Position numbers and translations under genes: made by a program. A stretch of DNA of 61,755 bases, taken from positions 1 through 61,755 of the forward strand of contig NZ_PQIA01000042.1 in the NCBI RefSeq assembly GCF_003385235.1. The letters are read 5' to 3'. Source of the DNA: Amycolatopsis circi (GTDB lineage Bacteria; Actinomycetota; Actinomycetes; Mycobacteriales; Pseudonocardiaceae). Of this stretch, positions 8,402-16,730 are shown piece by piece (the first letter of the stretch is position 1; each line of letters opens with the position of its first letter). The notes beneath the pieces are model-generated. The model had not been told where the DNA came from. It worked only from the letters and a program-made list of their open reading frames with translations, and ran no database searches.

Positions 8402-9349
8402 GTGACCAGAGTCATTCGCATCGGCACGCGGGGCAGCAAGCTCGCCCTCGCGCAGACCGGCATCGTCGCCGACACCATCCGCGCCACCGGGGCGGAGGTG
8501 GAGATCGTCACCGTCACCACGCCCGGCGACCTCTCCGGCGCCCCGATCTCGCAGATCGGGGTCGGCGTGTTCACCTCGGCGCTGCGGGAAGCGTTGCTGC
8601 GCAACGAGATCGACGTCGCCGTGCACTCGTACAAGGACCTGCCCACCGCACCCGAGGCCGGCCTCGTGCTGGCCGCGGTGCCGCCGCGCGAGGACCCGCG
8701 CGACGCGCTGATCGCCCGCGACGGCCTCACCCTCGGCGAGCTTCCGCCGGGCGCGAAGGTCGGCACCGGCGCGGCGCGGCGGATGGCCCAGCTGCGCGCG
8801 CTGGGTCTCGGTTTGGAAATCGTGCCGATCCGAGGCAATATCGATACCCGCATGCGCAAGGTGGCCGACGGCGAGCTGGATGCCGTGGTGCTCGCGCGTG
8901 CCGGACTGGCCAGGGTCGGCCGGGTGGACGAGATCACCGAAACCCTCGACCCGATCCAGATGCTGCCCGCCCCCGCGCAGGGGGCGCTGGCGCTGGAGTG
9001 CCGGGCCGCCGACGTGGACATCGAGCACCTGCTCGCGTCCGCGGTGGACGACGAGAGCACGCGGGTCGCGGTGACGGCCGAACGGGCTCTGCTCGCCGCG
9101 CTCGAAGCCGGGTGCAGCGCGCCGGTGGGCGCGCTCGCCGAGATCGTCGAGGACCTCGACGACGAGGGCGCGGTGGTGGAACGCATCTCGCTGCGCGGCA
9201 CCGCTGCCGTCGAAGGCGAGAACGGCGGCGTCGACATGGTTCGGGCTTCCGCGATCGCCGGGATCGGCGACGCGGAGAAGCTCGGCCGGGAGCTGGCCGC
9301 CGAACTGCTTGACCTGGGAGCCGGGGCGCTGCTCGGCCCCGCCCTGTGA
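8402..9349 (+). CDS. hemC: Hydroxymethylbilane synthase (porphobilinogen deaminase)
   Basis: Polymerises four porphobilinogen molecules to hydroxymethylbilane. The 315 residues start VTRVIRIGTRGSKLALAQT (start and first domain). VAVHSYKDLPT is near residue 80, the Arg-rich substrate loop GAARRMAQLRAL near 122, and the cofactor-anchoring Cys lies in LEAGCSAPVGA near residue 238. The GTG start abuts the hemA stop with no intergenic base. Confidence 0.97.
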   Translation: MTRVIRIGTRGSKLALAQTGIVADTIRATGAEVEIVTVTTPGDLSGAPISQIGVGVFTSALREALLRNEIDVAVHSYKDLPTAPEAGLVLAAVPPREDPRDALIARDGLTLGELPPGAKVGTGAARRMAQLRALGLGLEIVPIRGNIDTRMRKVADGELDAVVLARAGLARVGRVDEITETLDPIQMLPAPAQGALALECRAADVDIEHLLASAVDDESTRVAVTAERALLAALEAGCSAPVGALAEIVEDLDDEGAVVERISLRGTAAVEGENGGVDMVRASAIAGIGDAEKLGRELAAELLDLGAGALLGPAL

Positions 9350-9431
9350 CGCCAGCCGTCACCGACCCGCACGACCTGCCCGACATCCGCGGCCGGAGCA
9401 CCGGCCGCCCAAGAGGAGAAGAACACCAACG

Positions 9432-10964
9432 ATGACCCCTGCTCGCAAGACCGCCGGGCGCGTCGCCTTCGTGGGCTCGGGCCCCGGGGACGCCGGGCTG
9501 CTCACAGTCCGCGCCCAGGAACTCCTGGCCAAGGCCGAGGTCGTGGTGACCGACCCGGACGTGCCCGCCAGCGTGCTCGCCTCCGCCGCCCCCGGCGCCG
9601 AGGTCCGGCCCGCCGTCGGCGAACCGTCCGACGTCGCGAAGGACCTGACCGCCGAGGCCAAGGCAGGCCGGCTCGCGCTGCGGCTGGTCTCCGGCGACCC
9701 GCTGACCAGCCCGGCCGTCGTGGCCGAGGTCCAGGCCGTCGCTCGCACGTCCGCCGTGTTCGACGTCATCCCGGGCGTCGCGCCGGGCACCGCGGTGCCG
9801 GCGTACGCGGGTGTCGCGCTCGGCGGCACCTACACCGAGGCGGACGTCCGCGGCGAGGTCGACTGGGGCGCGCTGGCCGCGGTCCCCGGCCCGATCGTGC
9901 TGCACGCGACGTCGGCGCACCTCGCCGAGGCCGCCAGCCAGCTCACCGAGAAGGGGCTGCCCGCCACCACGCCGGTCGCGGTCACCGCGAACGGCACCAT
10001 CAACACCCAGCGCACGCTGGACACCACCCTCGCCTCGGTCGCGAACGACGCTGGTGAGCTGGTCGGCCCGCTGGTCGTGACCGTCGGGCAGGCCGCCGGA
10101 CAGCGTTCGAAGCTGTCCTGGTGGGAGTCGCGGGCGCTGTACGGCTGGAAGGTCCTGGTGCCGCGCACCAAGGAGCAGGCCGGCGAAATGGCCGAGCGGC
10201 TTCGCGGCCACGGCGCCACCTCGCACGAGGTGCCGACCATTTCGGTCGAGCCGCCCCGCAGCCCGGCGCAGATGGAGCGTTCGGTCAAGGGCCTGGTCGA
10301 CGGCCGGTACCAGTGGATCGTCTTCACCTCCACCAACGCGGTGCGCGCGGTATGGGAGAAGTTCGAGGAGTTCGGCCTGGACGCGCGGGCGTTCTCCGGC
10401 GTGAAGATCGCCTGCGTCGGCGAATCGACCGCGGCGAAGGTGCGTTCCTTCGGCATCATCCCGGAGCTGGTCCCGACGGGCGAGCAGTCGTCCGAGGGCC
10501 TGCTGGCCGAGTTCCCGCCGTACGACGACGTGCTGGACCCGGTGAACCGCGTCCTGCTGCCGCGCGCGGACATCGCCACCGAGATCCTGTCGGCTGGTCT
10601 TGTTGAACGCGGCTGGGAAGTGGACGACGTCACGGCCTACCGGACCGTCCGGGCCGCGCCGCCGCCAGCCGAGACCCGCGAGATGATCAAGACCGGCGGG
10701 TTTGACGCGGTCTGTTTCACCTCGTCGTCGACCGTGCGGAACCTGGTGGGGATTGCCGGGAAGCCGCACACTCGCACGCTGGTCGCGTGCATCGGGCCGA
10801 AGACTGCCGAGACTGCGGTGGAGTTCGGTCTGCGGGTGGATGTTCAGCCGGAGAAGGCTGACGTGCCGCATCTGGTGGACGCGCTTGCCGAGCACGCGGC
10901 TCGGTTGCGGGCGGAGGGGGCGTTGCCTCCGCCTCGGAAGGCTAAGCGGACTCGGCGTAGCTGA
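9432..10964 (+). CDS. hemD: Uroporphyrinogen-III synthase fused to a methyltransferase-like domain (HemD)
   Basis: The 510-residue protein has two halves. Residues ~1-235 resemble a SUMT/CobA methyltransferase (GSGPGDAGLLTVRAQELL at the N-terminus; VIPGVAPGTAVPAYAG near 117). Residues ~240-500 are uroporphyrinogen-III synthase (SRALYGWKVLVPRTKEQA ... WIVFTSTNAVRAVWEKFEE ... VCFTSSSTVRNL). The methyltransferase half lacks the usual RLKGGDPF and GRGGEE signatures (it reads LRLVSGDPLTSPAVV), so its catalytic activity is doubtful. The same fusion is standard in actinobacteria. ATG 9432 is preceded by AGGAGAAG. The last ~90 codons shift to G/T-rich third positions. Confidence 0.92.
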   Translation: MTPARKTAGRVAFVGSGPGDAGLLTVRAQELLAKAEVVVTDPDVPASVLASAAPGAEVRPAVGEPSDVAKDLTAEAKAGRLALRLVSGDPLTSPAVVAEVQAVARTSAVFDVIPGVAPGTAVPAYAGVALGGTYTEADVRGEVDWGALAAVPGPIVLHATSAHLAEAASQLTEKGLPATTPVAVTANGTINTQRTLDTTLASVANDAGELVGPLVVTVGQAAGQRSKLSWWESRALYGWKVLVPRTKEQAGEMAERLRGHGATSHEVPTISVEPPRSPAQMERSVKGLVDGRYQWIVFTSTNAVRAVWEKFEEFGLDARAFSGVKIACVGESTAAKVRSFGIIPELVPTGEQSSEGLLAEFPPYDDVLDPVNRVLLPRADIATEILSAGLVERGWEVDDVTAYRTVRAAPPPAETREMIKTGGFDAVCFTSSSTVRNLVGIAGKPHTRTLVACIGPKTAETAVEFGLRVDVQPEKADVPHLVDALAEHAARLRAEGALPPPRKAKRTRRS

Positions 10965-10970
10965 GGTTTG

Positions 10971-11005
10971 GCGAGGGCTCCCTTGAGGTTTGAGGGGGCC
11001 CTCGC
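10971..11005 (+). terminator. Hairpin terminator after hemD
   Basis: GCGAGGGC...GCCCTCGC arms with additional CCC/GGG pairing flank a short loop, 6 nt after the hemD stop. There is no strong T-run. It probably ends or attenuates the rex-hemACD transcript, and hemB has its own promoter downstream. Confidence 0.65.
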
Positions 11006-11016
11006 CGGTTCCGGGG

Positions 11017-11060
11017 TCGTGAGTGGCAATGCCGGTTCTAACCGGCGTGAACACTCACGA
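11017..11060. repeat. Family R palindrome, copy R2
   Basis: A 44-nt copy with intact outer arms (TCGTGAGTG/CACTCACGA) and core CCGGTTCTAACCGG, but with mismatched inner flanks (GCAATG versus GTGAA). It lies between the hemD terminator and the hemB promoter. Confidence 0.85.
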
Positions 11061-11070
11061 GGCGCGGGAG

Positions 11071-11076
11071 TACCTT
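11071..11076 (+). promoter_or_regulatory. Leaderless-type -10 hexamer TACCTT for hemB
   Basis: TACCTT ends 6 nt before GTG 11083, and no ribosome binding site is visible. It supports separate transcription of hemB and fixes its start downstream of palindrome R2. Confidence 0.55.
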
Positions 11077-11082
11077 GGATGT

Positions 11083-12054
11083 GTGTTCCCTGAGCAGCGA
11101 CCCCGCAGGCTTCGTACTACTCCGGCTATGCGCAGGATGGTCAGTGAGACCACGTTGCGGCCACGGCAATTGATCCTGCCGATGTTCGTCGGCGAAGGGC
11201 TTGCCGCGCCGCGGCCGATTGCCAGCATGCCGGGCGTCGTTCAGCACACTCGCGACACTCTGCGCAAGGCCGCTGTCGAGGCGGTCAACGCTGGGGTCGG
11301 CGGGATCATGCTCTTCGGCATTCCGGAGAAGCGGGATCCGGAGGGGTCCGGCGCGGTGGACGAGAAGGGCATTCTCAACGTCGCGTTGCGGGATCTGCGC
11401 AGCGAACTCGGCGACTCCACCGTCCTGATGGCCGACACTTGCCTGGACGAGTTCACCGACCACGGGCACTGCGGCGTTCTTGACGCGGACGGTGTGGTCG
11501 ACAACGACGCCACGCTGCGGTTGTACGCCGAGATGGGCGTCGCGCAGGCGGAAGCCGGGGCGCACGTGCTCGGGCCGAGCGGGATGATGGACGGGCAGGT
11601 CGGCGTGATCCGCCGGGCGCTCGACGAGGTCGGGCACAGCGAGACCGCGATCCTCGCCTATTCGATCAAGTACGCCAGCGCGTTCTACGGGCCTTTCCGC
11701 GAGGCTGTCGATTCGCAGCTCAAGGGCGACCGCAAGACTTACCAGCAGGACCTCGGCAACGCGCGCGAGGCGATGCGGGAACTCGAGCTGGACCTCGCCG
11801 AGGGCGCGGACATGGTCATGGTCAAGCCTGCACTGTCCTATTTGGACATCATCAAGGCGGCCGCCGACATCTCGCCGGTTCCCGTCGCGGCGTACAACAT
11901 CTCCGGCGAGTACGCGATGGTCGAGGCGGCCGCGGCGAACGGCTGGATCGAGCGCGAGCGCACCGTGCTCGAGGTACTCACCTCGATCCGCCGCGCGGGC
12001 GCGGACGTCATCCTGACCTACTGGGCGGCCGAGGCCGCGGCCTGGCTGGACTGA
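11083..12054 (+). CDS. hemB: Porphobilinogen synthase (5-aminolevulinate dehydratase)
   Basis: Condenses two 5-aminolevulinate molecules into porphobilinogen. The 323-residue protein starts VFPEQRPRRLRTTPAMRRM, as other actinobacterial HemB proteins do. An in-frame ATG inside the upstream palindrome (11023) would add 20 repeat-encoded residues and is rejected. Both Schiff-base lysines are present: in AYSIKYASAFYGPFREA (near 200) and MVKPALSYLDII (247). The metal-site segment reads DTCLDEFTDHGHCG, which keeps two of the three cysteines of zinc-type enzymes with Asp in the middle position. The early part is G/T-rich at third positions. Confidence 0.96.
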   Translation: MFPEQRPRRLRTTPAMRRMVSETTLRPRQLILPMFVGEGLAAPRPIASMPGVVQHTRDTLRKAAVEAVNAGVGGIMLFGIPEKRDPEGSGAVDEKGILNVALRDLRSELGDSTVLMADTCLDEFTDHGHCGVLDADGVVDNDATLRLYAEMGVAQAEAGAHVLGPSGMMDGQVGVIRRALDEVGHSETAILAYSIKYASAFYGPFREAVDSQLKGDRKTYQQDLGNAREAMRELELDLAEGADMVMVKPALSYLDIIKAAADISPVPVAAYNISGEYAMVEAAAANGWIERERTVLEVLTSIRRAGADVILTYWAAEAAAWLD

Positions 12055-12061
12055 GCCCGGG

Positions 12062-12067
12062 TAGGGT
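12062..12067 (+). promoter_or_regulatory. Leaderless-type -10 hexamer TAGGGT
   Basis: TAGGGT ends 7 nt before GTG 12075, with no ribosome binding site. The hexamer begins 7 nt downstream of the hemB stop codon. Confidence 0.5.
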
Positions 12068-12074
12068 CTTTCGG

Positions 12075-12647
12075 GTGGCCGAGAACGACAAGAACACCCC
12101 GAAGCCGGGCAACCTGACCTCGGACGACCTGTCCGGGCTCACCGACGACGAACGCCGCAAGCGCGGGTTCGCGCCGGATCCGCTGCTGCCCGGGGAGAAG
12201 GCGCCGAAGGCCCAGCCTCCGACGCCGGTGCACGCCGCGTTCGTACTAGCCATCCTGGCAACGGTCGTTGTCGTGGCCGGGCAGATCCTCACCGTCGTGC
12301 TCAAGCAGCAACTGGTCGACCGGGCGGTCGAGCAGGTGCAGAAGTCCGGCCAGAAGGTCGACATCGCGCAGGTTCAGGCCAACGCCAACACTCTCGTATG
12401 GGCCATGCTGATCGGCGCGTTGTGCTTCGGCGCGCTGCTCGTGCTGTTCGCCTGGAAGGCTCGCGAGGGCACCCGATCGGCGCGCAGCATCGTGACGCTG
12501 CTGGCGGTGCTCGGCATCGTCTTCGAACTCGGGGTGATCCGCAGCATCTTCTCGATCGTCGCGTCGCTGGCGTTGATCGCCATGCTGATCCTGCTGTACC
12601 TGCCCAAGGTCGCGGACTACTTCCCGAAGGTCGGCAAGAACCTGTAA
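12075..12647 (+). CDS. Membrane protein of unknown function (hemB-linked)
   Basis: 190 residues: a hydrophilic N-terminus (~60 residues, with LTSDDLSGLTDDERRKRGF) and four predicted membrane segments (starting AAFVLAILATVVVVAGQ near residue 56). A short amphipathic stretch between segments 1 and 2 (VDRAVEQVQKSGQKVDIAQV) may be a coiled coil. A membrane protein occupies the same position after hemB in Mycobacterium. No catalytic motif was seen. Its stop codon overlaps the next start by one base. Confidence 0.75.
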   Translation: MAENDKNTPKPGNLTSDDLSGLTDDERRKRGFAPDPLLPGEKAPKAQPPTPVHAAFVLAILATVVVVAGQILTVVLKQQLVDRAVEQVQKSGQKVDIAQVQANANTLVWAMLIGALCFGALLVLFAWKAREGTRSARSIVTLLAVLGIVFELGVIRSIFSIVASLALIAMLILLYLPKVADYFPKVGKNL

Positions 12648-13123
12648 TGGCGGCAAGGACGCTGTATTCCGAGCCGGGCGTCGGCTGGTCGGCGCTGGTC
12701 TGGGGCCCGTTGTTCGCGCTGCTGGGCGCGCTCGCCGAACTGGCCACCGGCGGGCCGACGCACGTCGTCGGCTGGGTGCTGATCGGGGCCGCGCTGGTCG
12801 CGCTGACCCTGCCCTGGGTCTACGCGCGGCGGCGGTTCCTTTCCCTCGAGGTCACCACCGAGGGGCTGCGGCAAGGGCGCGAGACGCTGGCCGCCGAGCG
12901 GATCGGTTCGGTGAGCGACGTCGGGGCGCCGGTCGGAACGCGCGTTCTCGGCGGTGGCTGGTCGGTGCCGCGGAAGTACGACGAGTTGCCGGTGGAGCTG
13001 GACGACGGCACGGTGGTGCTCGCCTGGGCCCGCGACGTCGAAGCGCTGAAGACCGCGCTCGCCGAGCTGGCCGCGAAGAACCACCCGGATGCCGAGGAGC
13101 GGGCCGATGACTCCCGGAACTGA
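12647..13123 (+). CDS. Membrane protein of unknown function (possibly DUF3093-like)
   Basis: 158 residues with two membrane helices (WSALVWGPLFALLGALAEL and GWVLIGAALVALTLPWVY) and a soluble C-terminal half (VTTEGLRQGRETLAAERIGS ... LDDGTVVLAWARDVEALKTAL). The LYSE start and helix pair recall DUF3093 proteins, but I cannot confirm membership. The ATG uses the last A of the preceding TAA, so the two genes are translationally coupled. Confidence 0.72.
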   Translation: MAARTLYSEPGVGWSALVWGPLFALLGALAELATGGPTHVVGWVLIGAALVALTLPWVYARRRFLSLEVTTEGLRQGRETLAAERIGSVSDVGAPVGTRVLGGGWSVPRKYDELPVELDDGTVVLAWARDVEALKTALAELAAKNHPDAEERADDSRN

Positions 13124-13511
13124 ACCCCCACGAGGGACGCGGAACGACGGCGAACCTGAAAGGCTGGACCCCGTGATCGACCTACCCCAGCCGACCGGAG
13201 CCGGGCTTTGGCCGCCGGAGGAAACGCAGCCGCGGACGAAACTCAACCAGCCGTGGCGCGCGTTCGTCGCGCTCGGCGAGGTCGTGGTGGCCGGATTGGT
13301 GCTGTGGGCGGCGTTCGCGCTGTGGCACGCCGGGGTCGTCACGGTCGTCACCACCGCGGGCGACGGCACTCGATTGGCCTCGCAACGGTACTTCGGCGGA
13401 CATATCGCCGGGGGGCTCGGTTTGGGCACGCTGTCGGCGGTATTGATCGTGGACGCGGTCCGGCAATTGTTGCTGGCGGTGCGGGCGCGGCATAAAAAGA
13501 AGAAGGACTGA
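13107..13511 (+). CDS. Small membrane protein of unknown function
   Basis: 134 residues with two hydrophobic segments (FVALGEVVVAGLVLWAAFAL and HIAGGLGLGTLSAVLIVDAV) and a strongly basic C-terminus ending HKKKKD. ATG 13107 overlaps the previous gene by 17 nt and is preceded by GAGGAG at 7 nt. An in-frame ATG at 13089 is possible but has no such site. It is the last gene of the hemB cluster. Confidence 0.7.
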   Translation: MTPGTEPPRGTRNDGEPERLDPVIDLPQPTGAGLWPPEETQPRTKLNQPWRAFVALGEVVVAGLVLWAAFALWHAGVVTVVTTAGDGTRLASQRYFGGHIAGGLGLGTLSAVLIVDAVRQLLLAVRARHKKKKD

Positions 13512-13544
13512 TTACACAGCTGTCCCACAGGAAACCAACAGCTA

Positions 13545-13557
13545 ACTGCTAAGCAGT
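13545..13557. other. Short inverted repeat ACTGC-TAA-GCAGT
   Basis: A 5-bp inverted repeat between the hemB cluster and the exporter operon. It is too short to be a strong terminator and may be part of the exporter promoter. Confidence 0.25.
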
Positions 13558-13575
13558 CCCAGCAGTGTTGCGGCC

Positions 13576-14829
13576 ATGACGCGGCTGCGCACACGAACCT
13601 GGGTGATCAACGGAGTCCTTGTCGTGCTGCTAGGCGGCGCGGCTTTCGGGATTTATCAGGCCTTTTCGCCGGCGAGTTCGACGGCACAAGCCCAAACCCG
13701 CACGACTCCGGTCCGCCGCGCGAACGTGTCCCAGACCGTGTCGGCGGCGGGCACGATCGCGAGCACCTACACCGGCGCCGCGAACTTCACGACGTCCGGC
13801 AAGGTCACGAGCATCGACGTGAAGGTCGGCGACGTCGTGAGCGCCGGGCAGAAGCTCGCCACGATCGACTCTTCCCAGGCCAGCAAACAACTTCAGGTCG
13901 CCAAGGCCAACCTCGCGGTCGCCGAGGACAACCTCACCACGGCGGAGGACAACCCGCCGGCGAACCAGACCGCGGCACAGGCGCAGAGCAGCACCACGTC
14001 GCTGCAGGCCAAAGTGGATCAAGCGCAACTGGACGTCGACAACGCGGAAACGGCGGTCTCCGCAACGACGTTGACCGCGCCGGGTGCTGGGACGGTCACC
14101 GCGATCAACGGGACAGTCGGGCAGCAAACGGGCAGCGGAGCCAATTCCAGCAGCAGTTCCGCGGGCGCGGCTTCGTCTAGTTCCGGTTCCGGTTCCGGCG
14201 GACAGTCTGGGCAGCAGTCGTCGTCCAGCAGTAGTAGCAGCACTGGCTTTATCGACATCACTGACATGGGCAATCTTGTCGTCAATACTTCGGTGGCGGA
14301 AATTGACGTGAGCAAGGTGAAAACTGGTCAGAAAGCCACCGTCGCTTTGAACGCGACGCCGGATCAGCCGTTGCAGGCGACCGTTTCCAGCATCGATCTC
14401 ACGCCGACCACGAGCAGCAATGTCGTCAGTTACGGGACGAAACTGGCGTTGACGAATCCGCCGTCGGGGCTGCGGCCAGGACAGTCGGCGAGCGTCGTGA
14501 TCACCGTCGCGGAAGCCGACAGCGTGCTGAGCGTTCCGGCCGCGGCGGTGCGGACCAGCGGCACGACGAACGTGGTCACCGTGGAGCAGAACGGGCAGTC
14601 GGTATCGCGGCAGGTCGAGGTCGGCGTGCGCGGAGAGTCCACTGTGGAGATCAAGTCCGGGCTCAACGAGGGCGACAGTGTGGTGCTCACCGCCGCGTCG
14701 CCGACGACGTCGAGCGGCTCCAACGGTCAGCAGCGCAGTGGCGGCACCGGCGGTCTTGGCGGGTTCGGCGGCGGTCAGCAGGGCGGATTCGGCGGCGGAC
14801 GCCAAGGCGGCGCCGGGGGCCGGGGATGA
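13576..14829 (+). CDS. HlyD/MacA-like membrane-fusion protein of an ABC exporter
   Basis: 417 residues: an N-terminal membrane anchor (~9-28), then a split lipoyl domain (KVTSIDVKVGDVVSAGQKLA and TTLTAPGAGTVTAINGTVG) around a short Ala/Gln-rich helical hairpin, a beta-barrel, and a MacA-like C-terminal domain (VLSVPAAAVRTSGTTNVVTV). Residues ~185-223 are an unusual Ser/Gly/Gln run, and the extreme C-terminus is Gly-rich (GGLGGFGGGQQGGFGGG). In Gram-positives such proteins couple an ABC transporter to extracellular or envelope substrates. The stop codon overlaps the ATPase start by 4 nt. Confidence 0.85.
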   Translation: MTRLRTRTWVINGVLVVLLGGAAFGIYQAFSPASSTAQAQTRTTPVRRANVSQTVSAAGTIASTYTGAANFTTSGKVTSIDVKVGDVVSAGQKLATIDSSQASKQLQVAKANLAVAEDNLTTAEDNPPANQTAAQAQSSTTSLQAKVDQAQLDVDNAETAVSATTLTAPGAGTVTAINGTVGQQTGSGANSSSSSAGAASSSSGSGSGGQSGQQSSSSSSSSTGFIDITDMGNLVVNTSVAEIDVSKVKTGQKATVALNATPDQPLQATVSSIDLTPTTSSNVVSYGTKLALTNPPSGLRPGQSASVVITVAEADSVLSVPAAAVRTSGTTNVVTVEQNGQSVSRQVEVGVRGESTVEIKSGLNEGDSVVLTAASPTTSSGSNGQQRSGGTGGLGGFGGGQQGGFGGGRQGGAGGRG

Positions 14830-15524
14830 AGCCGGTGATCGCGGTCTCCGGACTGCGCAAGACTTACGGCAGCGGGGAAACCGCGGTGCACGCGTTGCGC
14901 GGGGTCGATCTGCAGGTGTGGCCGGGCGAGTACGTCGCGATCATGGGCGCGTCCGGGTCCGGCAAGTCGACGCTGCTGAACATGCTCGGCTGCCTCGACA
15001 CGCCTACCTCGGGCCGGTATCTGCTGGACGGGTTCTCGGTCGCCGATCTCAACGAACGTCAGCTTTCGTTGCTGCGCAACCGAAAGATCGGCTTCATCTT
15101 CCAATCCTTCAATCTCGTGCCGCGCACCAGCGCGTTGTCCAATGTGGAATTGCCGATGGTCTACAGCGGACTTAAGCGGGGAGAACGGCGTCGTCGCGCA
15201 TTCGCCGCGCTGGAGATGGTCGGGCTGACCGACCGAGCGAAGCATCTGCCGAACGAACTGTCCGGCGGACAGCAGCAGCGCGTCGCGGTGGCACGGGCAC
15301 TCGTGGGCGGACCGGCGTTGCTGCTCGCCGACGAACCGACCGGAAACCTCGACCACGCAAGCACTGTCGACATCCTCGGCGTCTTCGACCGGCTCAACGC
15401 ACTCGGTCGCACGGTCGTCGTCATCACGCACGAGGACGAGGTCGCACACCACGCGCACCGCGTCGTGCGGGTCAGCGACGGGCGGATCGTGTCGGACGAG
15501 GTCCGCGCCGGGGTGGTCGCGTGA
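14826..15524 (+). CDS. ABC transporter ATPase, MacB/LolD type
   Basis: 232 residues with a complete ABC cassette: Walker A GASGSGKSTLLNMLGC (near residue 40), Q-loop IFQSFNLVPRTSAL, signature NELSGGQQQRVAVARAL, Walker B LLLADEPTGNLD, and the H-loop His in VVITHEDEVAHHA. The SFNLVP and GNLD features are typical of MacB/LolD/FtsE ATPases that drive FtsX-type permeases rather than classical transporters. Start and stop overlap the flanking genes by 4 nt. Confidence 0.92.
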   Translation: MKPVIAVSGLRKTYGSGETAVHALRGVDLQVWPGEYVAIMGASGSGKSTLLNMLGCLDTPTSGRYLLDGFSVADLNERQLSLLRNRKIGFIFQSFNLVPRTSALSNVELPMVYSGLKRGERRRRAFAALEMVGLTDRAKHLPNELSGGQQQRVAVARALVGGPALLLADEPTGNLDHASTVDILGVFDRLNALGRTVVVITHEDEVAHHAHRVVRVSDGRIVSDEVRAGVVA

Positions 15525-16723
15525 ATTTCGTCGAGATCATGCGGTTCGCGGTGCGCGGGCTCGCCTCGAACAAACTGCGTTCGGTGCTCACCACGCTCGG
15601 CATCACCATCGGCGTCGCGTCGGTGATCTTGTTGGTAGCAGTGGGAAACGGCGCTTCGGCGGCGATCACCGCGAGCATTCAGGGCCTCGGCACCGACGTG
15701 GTCAACGTGTCGCCGCTCCGCGGCGGCGGGCAGACCAGCCAGGTCCGGCCGCTCACCGTGCAGGACGCGCACGCGCTGGTCGACCCGGTCGGCGCGCCGG
15801 ACGTCAAGGCAGCGGCACCGGTGGTGAACACCACCGCGACCGCGACGTACGGGCAGACCTCCTACGACGTGTCGAGCGTCGTCGGCACCGAACCGAGCTA
15901 CTTCACCACCACGAACCGCCAGCTCGCCGACGGCCAGCTGTTCAGCGCCGAGGACGTGACGCAGGCGCGCAAGGTCGTGGTGCTCGGGCCGACGACGGCG
16001 CAGTCGATCTTCGGCACCGCTGAGCCGGTCGGGAAGAACGTGCTGGTGAACAGCATCCAGTTCACCGTGATCGGCGTGCTGCAGACGAAGGGCAGCACCG
16101 GGCTGCAGAACGCCGACGACGTCGCGATCGCCCCGATCAGCGCGGTGCAGAACTCGCTCGCCGGCTACGGCGGGCTGAACCAGATCGCTGTACAGGCGAC
16201 CACCGCCGACTCGATCGGGTTCGCCCAGTCCGAGGTCACCGCGATTCTCGACGCCCGGCACGGCATCCAGGCCTCGGCCAATCCGGACTTCCAGATCCAG
16301 AACTCCGCGCAGCTGCTGCAGACCCGCACGTCGGCGATCCAGACGTTCACCGTGCTGCTCGGCGCGGTCGCGGCGATCTCGCTGCTGGTCGGCGGGATCG
16401 GCGTCACGAACATCATGCTCGTCACGGTCACCGAGCGGATCCGCGAGATCGGCATCCGCAAGGCGATCGGCGCGCCGCGCTCGGCGATCCTCGGCCAGTT
16501 CCTCGCCGAGGCGACCATGCTGAGCTTGTTCGGCGGGCTGCTCGGTGTGCTGATCGGCGTGGTCGGCAGCCGGTTCAGCATCGCGGGCATCCAGCCGGTC
16601 GTGGTGCCGTCGTCGATCGCGCTCGCGTTCGCGGTGTCCGCCCTGATCGGGCTTTTCTTCGGCAGTTTCCCGGCGAACCGGGCTTCGCGGCTGCGGCCGA
16701 TCGACGCCCTCCGGCACGAGTAG
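15521..16723 (+). CDS. ABC transporter permease, MacB/FtsX family
   Basis: 400 residues in the four-helix FtsX/MacB layout: helix 1 near the N-terminus after the amphipathic start (MRFAVRGLASNKLRSVLTTL GITIGVASV, written in two parts), a large extracytoplasmic MacB-PCD domain (~residues 45-270), then three C-terminal helices with the conserved GIGVTNIMLVTVTERIREIG motif. It ends ASRLRPIDALRHE, the usual FtsX-family tail. It pairs with the upstream ATPase. Confidence 0.92.
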   Translation: MNFVEIMRFAVRGLASNKLRSVLTTLGITIGVASVILLVAVGNGASAAITASIQGLGTDVVNVSPLRGGGQTSQVRPLTVQDAHALVDPVGAPDVKAAAPVVNTTATATYGQTSYDVSSVVGTEPSYFTTTNRQLADGQLFSAEDVTQARKVVVLGPTTAQSIFGTAEPVGKNVLVNSIQFTVIGVLQTKGSTGLQNADDVAIAPISAVQNSLAGYGGLNQIAVQATTADSIGFAQSEVTAILDARHGIQASANPDFQIQNSAQLLQTRTSAIQTFTVLLGAVAAISLLVGGIGVTNIMLVTVTERIREIGIRKAIGAPRSAILGQFLAEATMLSLFGGLLGVLIGVVGSRFSIAGIQPVVVPSSIALAFAVSALIGLFFGSFPANRASRLRPIDALRHE

Positions 16724-16730
16724 GAGCGTC

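Noticed and set aside
11023..11082. Upstream start for HemB inside palindrome R2
   Set aside because: The extra 20 residues are repeat-encoded and absent from the family; a leaderless -10 supports GTG 11083.
10700..11480. Horizontal transfer as the cause of unusual codon use
   Set aside because: The affected segments are parts of conserved core genes whose other parts look normal; the skew is in G and T on the coding strand and not a general drop in GC.
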